From the NCBI GenBank assembly GCA_016193195.1, contig JACPSQ010000071.1, positions 1 to 22,749 of the forward strand: a stretch of DNA of 22,749 nucleotides. Reading direction: 5' to 3'. Source of the stretch: Candidatus Omnitrophota bacterium. Lineage in GTDB: Bacteria > Omnitrophota > Gorgyraeia > Aquiviventales > Aquiviventaceae. The position numbers were made by a program, and so were the translations under genes. A model generated the notes under the pieces. It had not been told where the DNA came from, did no database searches, and saw only the letters and a program-made list of their open reading frames with translations. Shown here one piece after another: positions 1 through 7,397 of the stretch. Each line of letters begins with the position of its first letter. The first letter of the stretch is position 1.

Positions 1-815
1 GACACGTTCTCGCGGGCGTCCTCAAAGGCGATGGCGCCATGCAACGGGGTCTTCGATTTGTTGAGGTGCTCGACGAACTCCTTGATCCCACCCGTGAACT
101 GGAACGCCGTCTCCTTGCCGCTGCGCTCATCCTTTAACGTAATGCGCAACCCTTTGTTCAGGAACGCAAGCTCCCGCAGCCGGTTGGAGAGCGTCTCGTA
201 GCTGTGGACGATGCCGGACTTGAAGATCTCCCGGTCCGGCTTGTACGTGATCCTCGTCCCGGTCCCGGCGGCCTTGCCGATGACGGTGAGCCCGGAGGCC
301 GGTTTCCCCCGCGCGAACCGCTGGCGATACGCCTTCCCGTCGCGCCGCACCTCGGCCTCCAACCACTCCGAGAGCCCGTTGACGACCGACACCCCGACGC
401 CGTGGAGCCCCCCGGCAACCTTGTAGGTGCGCTGGTCGAACTTCCCGCCCGCGTGGAGCTTCGTCAGCACGACCTCGAGCGCCGGCTTCTTCTCCGTCTT
501 GTGCATGTCCACAGGGATCCCGCGCCCGTTGTCGATGACCGTCACCGAATTGTCCTGGTGGATGACGACGTCGATGTTGGTACAGTGCCCGGCCATCGCC
601 TCGTCAATAGCGTTATCGACGACCTCCTCGACGAGGTGGTGGAGCCCGCGGGGGCCAGTATCCCCAATGTACATGGCGGGGCGCCGCCGCACCGCCTCCA
701 GCCCTTCAAGGACCTGGATGCTGCTCGCGTCATACGCCCCGGCCTGCCCAGGCGGGGGGCCCGTGCTCCTCGGTCCTTCCGCCCTCGCGCCTCTCGTTCG
801 ATTTCCACGCTTCAT
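1..815 (-). CDS. gyrB: DNA gyrase subunit B, N-terminal part (runs off window)
   Basis: ATPase subunit of DNA gyrase, the type II topoisomerase that introduces negative supercoils. The reverse strand reads in one open frame from ATG at 815 to the left edge (about 271 codons). It contains the GHKL-ATPase landmarks: RRRPAMYIGDTG near residue 48, EVVDNAIDEA (catalytic Glu and Mg-binding Asn), the DNGRGIP loop and the GGLHGVGVSVVN ATP-lid motif. The ~27-residue Arg/Gly/Pro-rich leader before YDASSIQVLEGL is longer than usual. The ATG overlaps the stop of the small upstream gene (ATGA), which suggests translational coupling. Gene order dnaA-dnaN-dciA-orf-gyrB supports the call. The C-terminal TOPRIM part lies outside the window. 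Confidence 0.96.
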   Translation of the reverse strand, partial: MKRGNRTRGARAEGPRSTGPPPGQAGAYDASSIQVLEGLEAVRRRPAMYIGDTGPRGLHHLVEEVVDNAIDEAMAGHCTNIDVVIHQDNSVTVIDNGRGIPVDMHKTEKKPALEVVLTKLHAGGKFDQRTYKVAGGLHGVGVSVVNGLSEWLEAEVRRDGKAYRQRFARGKPASGLTVIGKAAGTGTRITYKPDREIFKSGIVHSYETLSNRLRELAFLNKGLRITLKDERSGKETAFQFTGGIKEFVEHLNKSKTPLHGAIAFEDARENV

Positions 816-1063
816 CGCTGCGTTCCCCTTGCTGCTTGCCGGCTGCGCGCGCCACGACGGCCTCGCTCGCTCGACCCGACCCGGACAATCGGCCCCGGCT
901 GCTCCCTCGCACACCGAATGAACGTCTTCGGCCTCGTCAGCGTCCTGTAGAGGCTGTTGTCTTTCAGGATCACGCGGCTTCGAACCCTCGGCTGCAGGCT
1001 CCTGACGATTGCCACGATGTCTTCGGCGCGCAGCGCCCGTTGCCGATCAATGACGTACGGCAT
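812..1063 (-). CDS. small basic hypothetical protein between dciA and gyrB
   Basis: An 83-codon frame whose ATG lies inside the last codons of dciA (16-nt overlap) and whose TGA overlaps the gyrB ATG. It therefore exactly fills the only gap in an otherwise tightly packed operon. The N-terminal half (MPYVIDRQRALRAEDIVAIV) looks like ordinary coding sequence. The C-terminal third is Arg/Gly/Ala-rich and low in complexity. I do not recognise a family. recF, which often lies between dnaN and gyrB, is absent here and this protein is far too short to be RecF. A longer version could start upstream at 1117. It could be non-coding, but the double overlap argues for a real cistron. Confidence 0.5.
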   Translation of the reverse strand: MPYVIDRQRALRAEDIVAIVRSLQPRVRSRVILKDNSLYRTLTRPKTFIRCAREQPGPIVRVGSSERGRRGARSRQAARGTQR

Positions 1064-1379
1064 CCTCGCGCGAAGGTTTGTCCTTGGGCCTGCCGGGACG
1101 AATGACGATGTCCTCAACCCCCCCCTTCGTCGCGGTCTTCAGCCGCTCAAGCAGGGACGGCCGCTGGTAGTCCAGCAGGAACCCCTCGCCCGGCCCCTCC
1201 ACGGCAACGACCAGCCGCCCTCGCCTCAAGCCCACCGGTTTCGTGTGCGCGGCCAACCGTCCCCCGACGATCCTGCGCCACTCCCGCTGGACGGCGAACA
1301 GGGCTCCGTGTCGCTGCTCGACGCGCCTCAGGACCGCTGGGATGAGCGCGCCGATCGGCTGTGCTTTTGCCCCTGGCAT
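1047..1379 (-). CDS. dciA: DUF721/DciA-family protein (replicative helicase loader/operator)
   Basis: 110-residue protein of the DUF721 family. DciA proteins load or operate the replicative helicase DnaB in the many bacteria that lack DnaC/DnaI. Family features visible are an N-terminal segment with IGALIPAVLRR, then REWRRIVGGRLAAHTKPVGLRRGRLVVAVEGP, and a helical end with LLERL. This matches the usual tryptophan-containing KH-like core ('W..ivG..la.ht.p..l..g.L.v.v'). It starts 13 nt after the dnaN stop, so it is almost certainly co-transcribed with dnaA-dnaN. Position between dnaN and gyrB is typical for DciA. The exact symbol is by family inference. Confidence 0.82.
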   Translation of the reverse strand: MPGAKAQPIGALIPAVLRRVEQRHGALFAVQREWRRIVGGRLAAHTKPVGLRRGRLVVAVEGPGEGFLLDYQRPSLLERLKTATKGGVEDIVIRPGRPKDKPSREDAVRH

Positions 1380-1392
1380 GTCCGCCCTGCCG

Positions 1393-2493
1393 TTAACTGA
1401 CCTTCATCGGCAAGACGATGTACGTAAACTCCGGCCGCCGAATCGCTGCCGGCTTATCGGGTCCTGCAACCTCAATCGTCACCTCGTTCGTCTCTAGGAT
1501 TTTGAGGACGTCAAGCCAGAACTCGGGATTAAACGCCGCCGCCATCGGCTCCCCCGCGTAGGCGACCTCCAGCTCTTCATGCGCGCTCCCGAGCTCCGAG
1601 GATTCCTTTGAGACGACGAGGCGGTTTGCGGTGAGTTCGAAGGAGACGGCCTGAGACGTCGCGGTGGTCATGAGGCTCGCGCGCCGGATCGCGTTGGCCA
1701 GCGCTTGCCGATTGCAAGAAAAGCTGTGTTTCGCTGGGGGCGGGATGACCTTCTCGTACTGCGGGAACTGCCCCTCGATGAGACGGGTGACAATGGTCAC
1801 CGGGCCGAAGCGAAACGTGAGCTGGTTATCCTTGAGGGGGGCGATGGTCACCTCGTCGGTGTCTTCTTGTAGCAGCCGGCCGAGCTCCCGGACGGTTTTC
1901 GCTGGAATGACGGCCTGAAAGGGCCGCTCGGCCGGCTCGTTGAGGGCCCCGCGCGAAACGGCGAGACGGCGCCCATCTGTTGCAACGACGACGAGCTCGC
2001 TCTTCTGGGTTGTGAGAAGCGCCCCGTTAAGAATGAAGCGCGTCTCCTCCATCGACATGGCGTGCGCGGTTTGTGTAATGAGCGCCTTCAGGACCCCCTG
2101 GGCAATTGTCACGCATTCGTCGTGCTGGGGGGGTGGCAACACAGGAAAGTCCTCCGCTGGCAGGCCCGGGATTCTGAAGCTGCTGGGTCCGCAGTTGAGC
2201 GTCGCTGTCTGGTTTTTCCTCGCCTCGAGGGTGACGGTCTCTTCTGGGAGCTCCCGCACAATGGTTGTGAGTTTCCTTGCCGGTAGCGCCACCGCGCCGC
2301 GTTCAACCGGCGGGGTAAGTGGAAAGTGGCATTGGATTCCCACATCGAGGTCGGTTGCGGTAAGCGTCAGCTCGGACCCGTTAGCCTCTAGTAAAATATT
2401 GGCGAGGATCGGCAGGGTGCTTCGATCGTTGACTGCATGCTCGACCGTTTGTAGGGTTTTAAGAAATTGTGGTTGTGGGATTGTGAGTCTCAT
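1393..2493 (-). CDS. dnaN: DNA polymerase III beta sliding clamp
   Basis: Homodimeric ring clamp that tethers DNA polymerase III to DNA. The protein of about 366 residues has the family's normal length and ends with YIVLPMKVS, matching the canonical clamp C-terminus ('..Y.vMP.r'). Internal clamp landmarks include RSTLPILANILLEA, ATDLDVGI, TDGRRLAVS and GQFPQYEKVIP. I chose ATG at 2493 (MRLTIPQ) over an upstream in-frame start at 2517 because a strong Shine-Dalgarno (GAGGAGGA) lies directly before it. It follows dnaA across a ~100-bp intergenic that may hold the origin unwinding region, and it precedes dciA by 13 nt. Confidence 0.96.
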   Translation of the reverse strand: MRLTIPQPQFLKTLQTVEHAVNDRSTLPILANILLEANGSELTLTATDLDVGIQCHFPLTPPVERGAVALPARKLTTIVRELPEETVTLEARKNQTATLNCGPSSFRIPGLPAEDFPVLPPPQHDECVTIAQGVLKALITQTAHAMSMEETRFILNGALLTTQKSELVVVATDGRRLAVSRGALNEPAERPFQAVIPAKTVRELGRLLQEDTDEVTIAPLKDNQLTFRFGPVTIVTRLIEGQFPQYEKVIPPPAKHSFSCNRQALANAIRRASLMTTATSQAVSFELTANRLVVSKESSELGSAHEELEVAYAGEPMAAAFNPEFWLDVLKILETNEVTIEVAGPDKPAAIRRPEFTYIVLPMKVS

Positions 2494-2704
2494 GGCTCCT
2501 CCTCGTAGAGTTTTCAACGACCGGGGCGGCTACTAACTTCTATCCTCTTATATAAATACTCGTCGTACTAGGGGCTGGGCAGATTGTGGAAATCAAGACC
2601 CTGCGCGGACGGCTTCAGACGGCGAGCGCACGAGTTGATGTAGGTGGTCAACAAGTTGTTTCTTGTGGATATCCTGTGCAATTTCCACTTCAATCTTTTC
2701 CACA
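2494..2704. other. oriC: candidate oriC unwinding region (dnaN/dnaA junction)
   Basis: The dnaA-dnaN intergenic has an AT-rich stretch at 2541-2558 in an otherwise GC-rich sequence. Near it are near-consensus DnaA boxes: TGTGGAAAT at 2585-2593 (7/9), TGTGGATAT at 2664-2672 (8/9) and TTTTCCACA at 2696-2704 (8/9). Read on the minus strand, the order is DnaA box, about 14 nt GC-rich spacer, a trinucleotide series beginning TAG-TAC-GAC-GAG (2557-2570), then the AT-rich stretch. That matches the layout described for the bacterial basal origin unwinding system (DnaA boxes, GC-rich spacer, DnaA-trios). The dnaA/dnaN location and the divergent gene orientation fit an origin. The trios are imperfect, so this is a candidate. 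Confidence 0.55.
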
Positions 2705-3990
2705 GCGTGCAGAACGGTCGTATGGTCCTTGCCGCCGAACGCCCGACCAATCTCCGGAAGCGAGGCGTCCGTGAGCCGACGGCACAGGAACATGGCAACC
2801 TGTCTTGGGTAGAGAATCGAACGCTCCCGCTTGACCCCACAGAGAACGCCTACCTCAATCTGGAAATATTCCGCCACGCGCCGCTGGATGTCCTCGAGGG
2901 TGATCCGCGAGCGAACCTCACGGACCATGTCCTTGAGGATGAGTTGGGCGGTCGCCGCCGTCAGAGGCTCGTTGAACAGGTTGCAGTACGCGACGACACG
3001 AATGAGGGCCCCCTCAAGCTCCCGGATATTCGAGGTAATCTGCTGCGCGATGAAGTCTGTGACCGCCTCGGGGACGCCGGCCCCGGACTCCTCGGCCTTC
3101 TTCCGAAGGATGGCGATCCGCGTTTCCAGATCCGGAAGCTGAATATCGGTGACGAGCCCCCACTCAAATCGCGAGACGAGGCGCTCCTCCAGCCCGGCAA
3201 TTTCTTTCGGGGAGCGGTCGCTGGAGATCACGATCTGCTTATGGGCATCGTAGAGCGCGTTGAAGGTGTGAAAGAACTCCTCCTGGGTCGCCTCTTTCTG
3301 GGCAATAAAATGGATGTCGTCGACCAGCAAGACATCAACCGTTCGATACCGGTCTCGGAACCTCGTCGTCGTCTTGGTTTGGATGGCGGTAATCAGCTCA
3401 TTGGTAAACCGCTCGCTCGAGATATAGACGACCCGGCGGCTCGGCCAGCGCTGCAGGATCGCCTGCCCAATGGCTTGCATGAGGTGCGTTTTCCCGAGGC
3501 CGACGCCCCCGTAAATGAAGAGCGGGTTATAGGCTTTTGCGGGCGACTCGGCCACTGCGAGCGAAGCCGCGTGAGCGAACCGGTTGCTTGAGCCGACAAC
3601 GAACCGGTCAAACGTAAACCGACGATTAAGACCCCGCCCCTCCTCGGGCTGCGGGATGGAAGACCTGGAAGCCTGCACGTCCCGTTGCTCGTCCGGCAGG
3701 AATGTGTGGGGCGGCCGGGGATGTGAAGGCGGCGGGGAAGCGCTTGCGATGGATGCAGCGACGACCTGAAGGGTTCGGCCGCCAGCGCACGACTTCAACG
3801 CATCCAGGTAGTGTGCGGTGACCCAATCTCTAAAGAATCCGTTTGGGGCCTCGAGGACCACGACCTCATCGGTGACTGACGCCACAGAGAGAGGAACCAG
3901 CCACCGCCCAACGACCTCGGCCCCTAGACGGGTTTTCAGGGACTCGAGAGCTCCGAGCCAATCAAATGGGGGGTTTTGCACAGTTTCCAC
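2593..3990 (-). CDS. dnaA: chromosomal replication initiator DnaA
   Basis: AAA+ initiator that binds DnaA boxes and opens oriC. The 465-residue protein shows all four regions: N-terminal domain I, a Pro/Ser-rich linker (about residues 85-115), an AAA+ domain with Walker A GGVGLGKTH and Walker B LLVDDIHF, the arginine-finger region (GLEERLVSRFEWG), and a C-terminal DNA-binding domain with GGKDHTTVLHA. The start codon is GTG at 3990 (METVQNPPFDWLG). No clear Shine-Dalgarno precedes it. Three degenerate DnaA boxes overlap the start region, suggesting autoregulation. It is divergent from rpmH, with its own promoter at 4079-4107. Confidence 0.97.
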   Translation of the reverse strand: METVQNPPFDWLGALESLKTRLGAEVVGRWLVPLSVASVTDEVVVLEAPNGFFRDWVTAHYLDALKSCAGGRTLQVVAASIASASPPPSHPRPPHTFLPDEQRDVQASRSSIPQPEEGRGLNRRFTFDRFVVGSSNRFAHAASLAVAESPAKAYNPLFIYGGVGLGKTHLMQAIGQAILQRWPSRRVVYISSERFTNELITAIQTKTTTRFRDRYRTVDVLLVDDIHFIAQKEATQEEFFHTFNALYDAHKQIVISSDRSPKEIAGLEERLVSRFEWGLVTDIQLPDLETRIAILRKKAEESGAGVPEAVTDFIAQQITSNIRELEGALIRVVAYCNLFNEPLTAATAQLILKDMVREVRSRITLEDIQRRVAEYFQIEVGVLCGVKRERSILYPRQVAMFLCRRLTDASLPEIGRAFGGKDHTTVLHAVEKIEVEIAQDIHKKQLVDHLHQLVRSPSEAVRAGS

Positions 3991-4002
3991 ACGTTTTGCA
4001 CA
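3974..4002. promoter_or_regulatory. cluster of three degenerate DnaA boxes at dnaA start
   Basis: On the plus strand TTTTGCACA (3974), GTTTCCACA (3983) and TTTTGCACA (3994) follow each other. Each matches the DnaA-box consensus TTATCCACA at 7 of 9 positions. They span the dnaA GTG codon and its immediate upstream region. Known DnaA proteins repress their own gene through such sites, so autoregulation or a second oriC subregion is likely. The degeneracy lowers certainty. Confidence 0.45.
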
Positions 4003-4078
4003 GGCCGCAAGCCAGATTCGCGCTCAACCTATCACTATGGCCGGCACGCATGGCGAAACGCGCACACGGCAATGACGC

Positions 4079-4107
4079 ATTATAAGCCTTTTCGCCAAAA
4101 CGCTCAA
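4079..4107 (-). promoter_or_regulatory. dnaA promoter (sigma70-type)
   Basis: On the minus strand TTGAGC (plus 4102-4107) is followed after 17 bp by a perfect -10 hexamer TATAAT (plus 4079-4084). This places transcription start near 4072 and gives dnaA an ~80-nt leader that crosses the DnaA-box cluster. Confidence 0.65.
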
Positions 4108-4148
4108 GCCATTTCTCCTCATCTTGCCAGATCGACCAGATTTCGCCC

Positions 4149-4178
4149 TTGATTTACCGGAGGCGCAAATCGTATAAT
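4149..4178 (+). promoter_or_regulatory. rpmH operon promoter (sigma70-type)
   Basis: TTGATT at 4149-4154, then an 18-bp spacer and a perfect TATAAT at 4173-4178. It is divergent from the dnaA promoter and about 45 bp upstream of rpmH. It probably drives rpmH-rnpA-yidD-yidC. Confidence 0.65.
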
Positions 4179-4222
4179 GGCGCAGCCGAACCCTGGCCAA
4201 GGATCCCGGCGACGGATGGGCC

Positions 4223-4363
4223 ATGAAGAAGCACCTCAGGAACGTCTCAAACCTCAAGCGAAAACGGACGCACGGATTCCTCCAGCGAATGAGCTCCCGA
4301 GGAGGGCGCGAGGTGCTCACCCGTCGACGAAGAAAAGGGCGCCGGCAGCTTATCCCCGCCTAG
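4223..4363 (+). CDS. rpmH: 50S ribosomal protein L34
   Basis: A 46-residue highly basic protein starting MKKHLRN and containing the L34 signature SNLKRKRTHGFLQRM followed by GGREVLTRRRRKGR. L34 stabilises 23S rRNA in the large subunit. Length and sequence match the family (usually 44-47 residues). ATG at 4223 begins just before the conserved core and ends with TAG at 4361. It lies directly before rnpA, the classic rpmH-rnpA pair beside oriC. Confidence 0.95.
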   Translation: MKKHLRNVSNLKRKRTHGFLQRMSSRGGREVLTRRRRKGRRQLIPA

Positions 4364-4389
4364 CGCCGTTCCAACGATTTCGACGGTAG

Positions 4390-4740
4390 ATGCCGACCGC
4401 GACCGCGCCGGACAAAGCGCCCCTGAAGCGGACCAAGACCTTCAGCGCGATTTATCGACGAGGAAAGTGGGCGAGAGGCCAGTCGCTATCGATCGGCGTC
4501 CTCCCGAACAGCGAGAGACAAACGCGCGTAGGGCTGCGCACCCGACGAGGCCTGAAGGGCGCAGTTGAACGAAACCGCCTCAAGCGGCAGCTCAGGTCAA
4601 TGCTCTATACGCAACGATTTCCCTTGCGAGCCGGGATGGACGTCGTGATCGTCATTCATCCAAAAACACTACCCGCGAGCACCATCCGCATGGAAGACGA
4701 GCTGCGTACGTTATGCAAACACATCGGCGCCCTAGCCTAG
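4390..4740 (+). CDS. rnpA: ribonuclease P protein component
   Basis: Protein subunit that helps the RNase P RNA cleave the 5' leader from pre-tRNAs. The 116-residue protein contains the RNR box in ERNRLKRQLR, which contacts P RNA, preceded by VGLRTRRGLKGAVERN. The N-terminal LKRTKTFSAIYRRGK matches the usual 'lk....F..vy..gk'. It follows rpmH by 26 nt and overlaps yidD by 28 nt, as in many bacteria. Confidence 0.95.
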   Translation: MPTATAPDKAPLKRTKTFSAIYRRGKWARGQSLSIGVLPNSERQTRVGLRTRRGLKGAVERNRLKRQLRSMLYTQRFPLRAGMDVVIVIHPKTLPASTIRMEDELRTLCKHIGALA

Positions 4741-4946
4741 ACGCGGCCGCCTCCAGCGCTATCCTGGCTTACCGTAACATCTTGTCGCAAATACTGTTAG
4801 ACTCGTGTAGGTTCTTTCCAACATGCTCTGTCTATGCCGAAGAAGCGATTCGGCGGCATGGAGCTCTTCGTGGCGGATGGCTTGCTGCCCTGCGTCTCGC
4901 CCGATGCCATCCGTTTGCCAGGTGGGGCTTCGATCCGGTGGAGTGA
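4713..4946 (+). CDS. yidD: membrane protein insertion efficiency factor YidD
   Basis: 77-residue member of the YidD family, an inner-membrane-associated protein that assists YidC-dependent insertion. The signature is complete: SCRFFPTCSVYAEEAI, then HGALRGG, then RLARCHPFARWGFDPV, with the three conserved cysteines. The ATG lies inside the 3' end of rnpA, and the TGA overlaps the yidC ATG (TGATG), so the three genes are translationally coupled. Confidence 0.95.
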   Translation: MQTHRRPSLDAAASSAILAYRNILSQILLDSCRFFPTCSVYAEEAIRRHGALRGGWLAALRLARCHPFARWGFDPVE

Positions 4947-6526
4947 TGGAAAGGCGCGTCCTTTTTGCTGCGGTTCTTTCTGCCGTTTTTCTCGCCTGGT
5001 ATTCTAACGTGATCGCGCGCTGGGGCAATGTGCCAGGCAGAGAGCGCCTCCCCGTGGCCGATCAGCGACAGATCCAGCCACCGGGCATCGCCGCGCAACG
5101 AGCCAGCCCGGACGAAATAGACATCCCGCATCTTGAACATGAAGAGGTGACATTTATTGAGTCGAAAGACCTCAAGCTCGAGATTGGCAAAAAAAGCGGA
5201 ACCATCCGGAGGGCTATTCTCAAACAGTTTACTGATAGCTCTGGAAGCGGGCTGCTACAGTTTGGCGGCGGCGTACCGCTGTTGAGCGTACGGGTTGGTG
5301 AGCCGCCCGTAAGTTTTCGACTCCTGGCTGAGCAGCCAGAAAGCGTCATCTTTGAAGAGACGGACAACAAGGAAAACACGTACCGCCTCTCATACGTGCT
5401 TGCGCCTCCCGGAAGTCTTATTGACATAAAACTACAACTTGAACACGCAGCGAATATCCAGGAAACAACTAATGTAACTCTAATCAATAGTTGGAGTAAG
5501 AGCGACGGCTTGTCCAAGCAGTACAATATGTTGGAGGTCTTTGTTGCTACCGAGAGCGACGGAAGAAGCAATGCGTACAAGCACAAGAAATCCGTGGCAC
5601 CATTTAGAAGCGAAAAAATTGTTCCACGTGGAACACCGCTCGTTTCACTTGCTGAGCGCTATTTCTGCCAGTTGCTGAAGCCTGGAGGAGGCGCCGTTGA
5701 AATTCGCCTCATCCAGTCGTCTGGAATTAGCATTGCTGCGGCTACGATAGCTAGCGTTATGACATCCAAAGAGAAGCCGACGCAGTACTCAGCAACAGTC
5801 TACATGGGTCCTCGAGACTATTTCTATTTGAAGAAACTAAACCTTGAGGCGGCCTTTCCGATCGGCATGATCGGGCAAATCGGACTCATCTTCCTCATGT
5901 TTCTCTCCTGGGTCGGAAAAGCGACCCACAACTACGGCATAGCCATCATTCTCTTCTCCGGACTCATCACGCTTGTGATGTCACCGATGACGCTCATCAG
6001 CCTTAGGTCCATGAAGAAAATGCAAGAACTGAAGCCGAAGCTCGACAAGATCATGGCGCAGCACAAGGAGGATAAGACGAAGGCAAATCAGGAAATCTTC
6101 GCCCTCTATCGAGCGCACAAGGTGAGCCCGCTGAGCGGGTGCTTGCCGATGCTGCTCCAGCTTCCGGTGTTCATTGCGCTGTTTCAGGCGATGTCTCACT
6201 TCATCGAGCTGAGAGGCAAACGGTTTTTATGGATCTCAGATCTCTCGCTCCCTGATCGCCTGGCGCAACTACCGATCTCGCTGCCCCTGATCGGTCAAGA
6301 TTTCAACTTGTTACCGGTTATTATGTCTGTCGCAATGTATCTTCAAACAAAGCTGTCGCAGCAGCCGTCGAGCGCAGCAGAGCAGAATCCGACCGCTCGA
6401 ATGATGTCTGGCCCATGGATGTCCATTGTGTTTTGCTTCATGTTTTATAACTTTCCATCGGGCCTTGTGCTATACTGGCTCACAAACAGTCTGACGTCCA
6501 TCGCGCTATATCGTCTTGTAAAATAA
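4946..6526 (+). CDS. yidC: membrane protein insertase YidC/Oxa1
   Basis: Inserts and folds inner-membrane proteins, alone or with SecYEG. 526 residues from ATG at 4946 (MERRVLFAAVLSAVFLAW), a clear N-terminal transmembrane segment. A large periplasmic P1 domain follows, then five C-terminal transmembrane segments with the cytoplasmic hairpin MKKMQELKPKLDKIM and the motif LSGCLPMLLQLPVFIALF. This is the Gram-negative long form, which implies an outer-membrane-type cell envelope. An in-frame start upstream at 4823 lies inside yidD and is not credible. A perfect parS site is embedded at 5620-5635. The P1 domain is noticeably less GC-rich than its neighbours. Confidence 0.96.
   Translation: MERRVLFAAVLSAVFLAWYSNVIARWGNVPGRERLPVADQRQIQPPGIAAQRASPDEIDIPHLEHEEVTFIESKDLKLEIGKKSGTIRRAILKQFTDSSGSGLLQFGGGVPLLSVRVGEPPVSFRLLAEQPESVIFEETDNKENTYRLSYVLAPPGSLIDIKLQLEHAANIQETTNVTLINSWSKSDGLSKQYNMLEVFVATESDGRSNAYKHKKSVAPFRSEKIVPRGTPLVSLAERYFCQLLKPGGGAVEIRLIQSSGISIAAATIASVMTSKEKPTQYSATVYMGPRDYFYLKKLNLEAAFPIGMIGQIGLIFLMFLSWVGKATHNYGIAIILFSGLITLVMSPMTLISLRSMKKMQELKPKLDKIMAQHKEDKTKANQEIFALYRAHKVSPLSGCLPMLLQLPVFIALFQAMSHFIELRGKRFLWISDLSLPDRLAQLPISLPLIGQDFNLLPVIMSVAMYLQTKLSQQPSSAAEQNPTARMMSGPWMSIVFCFMFYNFPSGLVLYWLTNSLTSIALYRLVK
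5620..5635. promoter_or_regulatory. parS: parS centromere site inside yidC
   Basis: TGTTCCACGTGGAACA, a perfect 16-bp palindrome matching the universal bacterial parS consensus. It is encoded within yidC (residues KIVPRGTP). ParB binds parS and spreads as a CTP-dependent clamp. The identical site recurs at 6585. Confidence 0.93.
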
Positions 6527-6584
6527 TACACACAGGGAATGCACAGGTGTGTGAAACTCAGAAATCGCGCGCGGTTTTCGAATA

Positions 6585-6600
6585 TGTTCCACGTGGAACA
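6585..6600. promoter_or_regulatory. parS: parS centromere site upstream of parA
   Basis: A second copy of TGTTCCACGTGGAACA in the yidC-parA intergenic, 20 bp before the parA start codon. It may serve both as a chromosome-partition nucleation site and as a site through which ParB affects parAB transcription. Confidence 0.94.
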
Positions 6601-6620
6601 CTAGGGCCTATCCGGCCGGT

Positions 6621-7397
6621 ATGTCAAGATCCATAGCCATTTGCAATCAAAAGGGTGGCGTGGGGAAATCCACAACTGCGGTGAATGTCGGATCCTGTCT
6701 TGCGCTTTCAGGACGACGAACACTCCTCATTGATCTTGACCCTCAGGGCAACGCGACGACCGCCTGCGGGATCCAACGAAAAGACCTGGAGCGAGATACG
6801 TACGAGGTCCTTGTGAATAACCTGCCATCTCCCCAGGCCGTCAGGAAGACCCAGATCGAGCTCCTCGATCTCCTCCCAGCAAGCTTGAATCTTGCCGGCG
6901 CGGAGCCATTCCTGGCTCAGATGGACAAAAGAGAAACGGTTCTCAGGAACGCGTGTGAGTCGCTGAAGAACGGATACGAGTTCATGCTGTTTGATTGTCC
7001 GCCATCGTTGGGGCTGCTGACGGTCAATGCGCTTGTCGCTGCAGATAGCACGATTATTCCGGTGCAATGCGAATATCTTGCCCTGGAGGGGCTCAATACA
7101 CTCCTGCACGCCATTGACCTGGTGAGGCATGGGCTCAATCCATCACTACGAATCGGGGGGATTGTCCTGACGATGACCGATTTTCGGGCGACCCTGGCTA
7201 GAGAAGTCGCTGAGGATGTCAAACGATTTTTTCATGACCTGGTATTTACCACCTCAATTCCACGCAACATCAAGCTTGCCGAAGCGCCAAGTTTTGGAAA
7301 GCCCATTTGTCTCTACGACCCAAATTCTACAGGAGCATTAGCGTATCATCTTCTTACACAAGAGGTTATAGATAAGGAAACCGCGGAGCAAAAATGA
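6621..7397 (+). CDS. parA: chromosome-partitioning ATPase ParA/Soj
   Basis: Deviant-Walker ATPase that moves ParB-parS complexes to segregate origins. 258 residues beginning MSRSIAICNQKGGVGKSTT (deviant Walker A with its signature lysine). Walker A' LLIDLDPQGNAT and Walker B MLFDCPPSLGLLT follow, then the PVQCEYLALEGL segment. It is a short, chromosomal-type ParA without an N-terminal HTH. It begins just after parS and overlaps parB by 4 nt (ATGA). Confidence 0.96.
   Translation: MSRSIAICNQKGGVGKSTTAVNVGSCLALSGRRTLLIDLDPQGNATTACGIQRKDLERDTYEVLVNNLPSPQAVRKTQIELLDLLPASLNLAGAEPFLAQMDKRETVLRNACESLKNGYEFMLFDCPPSLGLLTVNALVAADSTIIPVQCEYLALEGLNTLLHAIDLVRHGLNPSLRIGGIVLTMTDFRATLAREVAEDVKRFFHDLVFTTSIPRNIKLAEAPSFGKPICLYDPNSTGALAYHLLTQEVIDKETAEQK

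Noticed and set aside
204..950. Plus-strand frames over gyrB
   Set aside because: The reverse strand encodes clear GyrB ATPase motifs in one frame; the plus frames are shadows.
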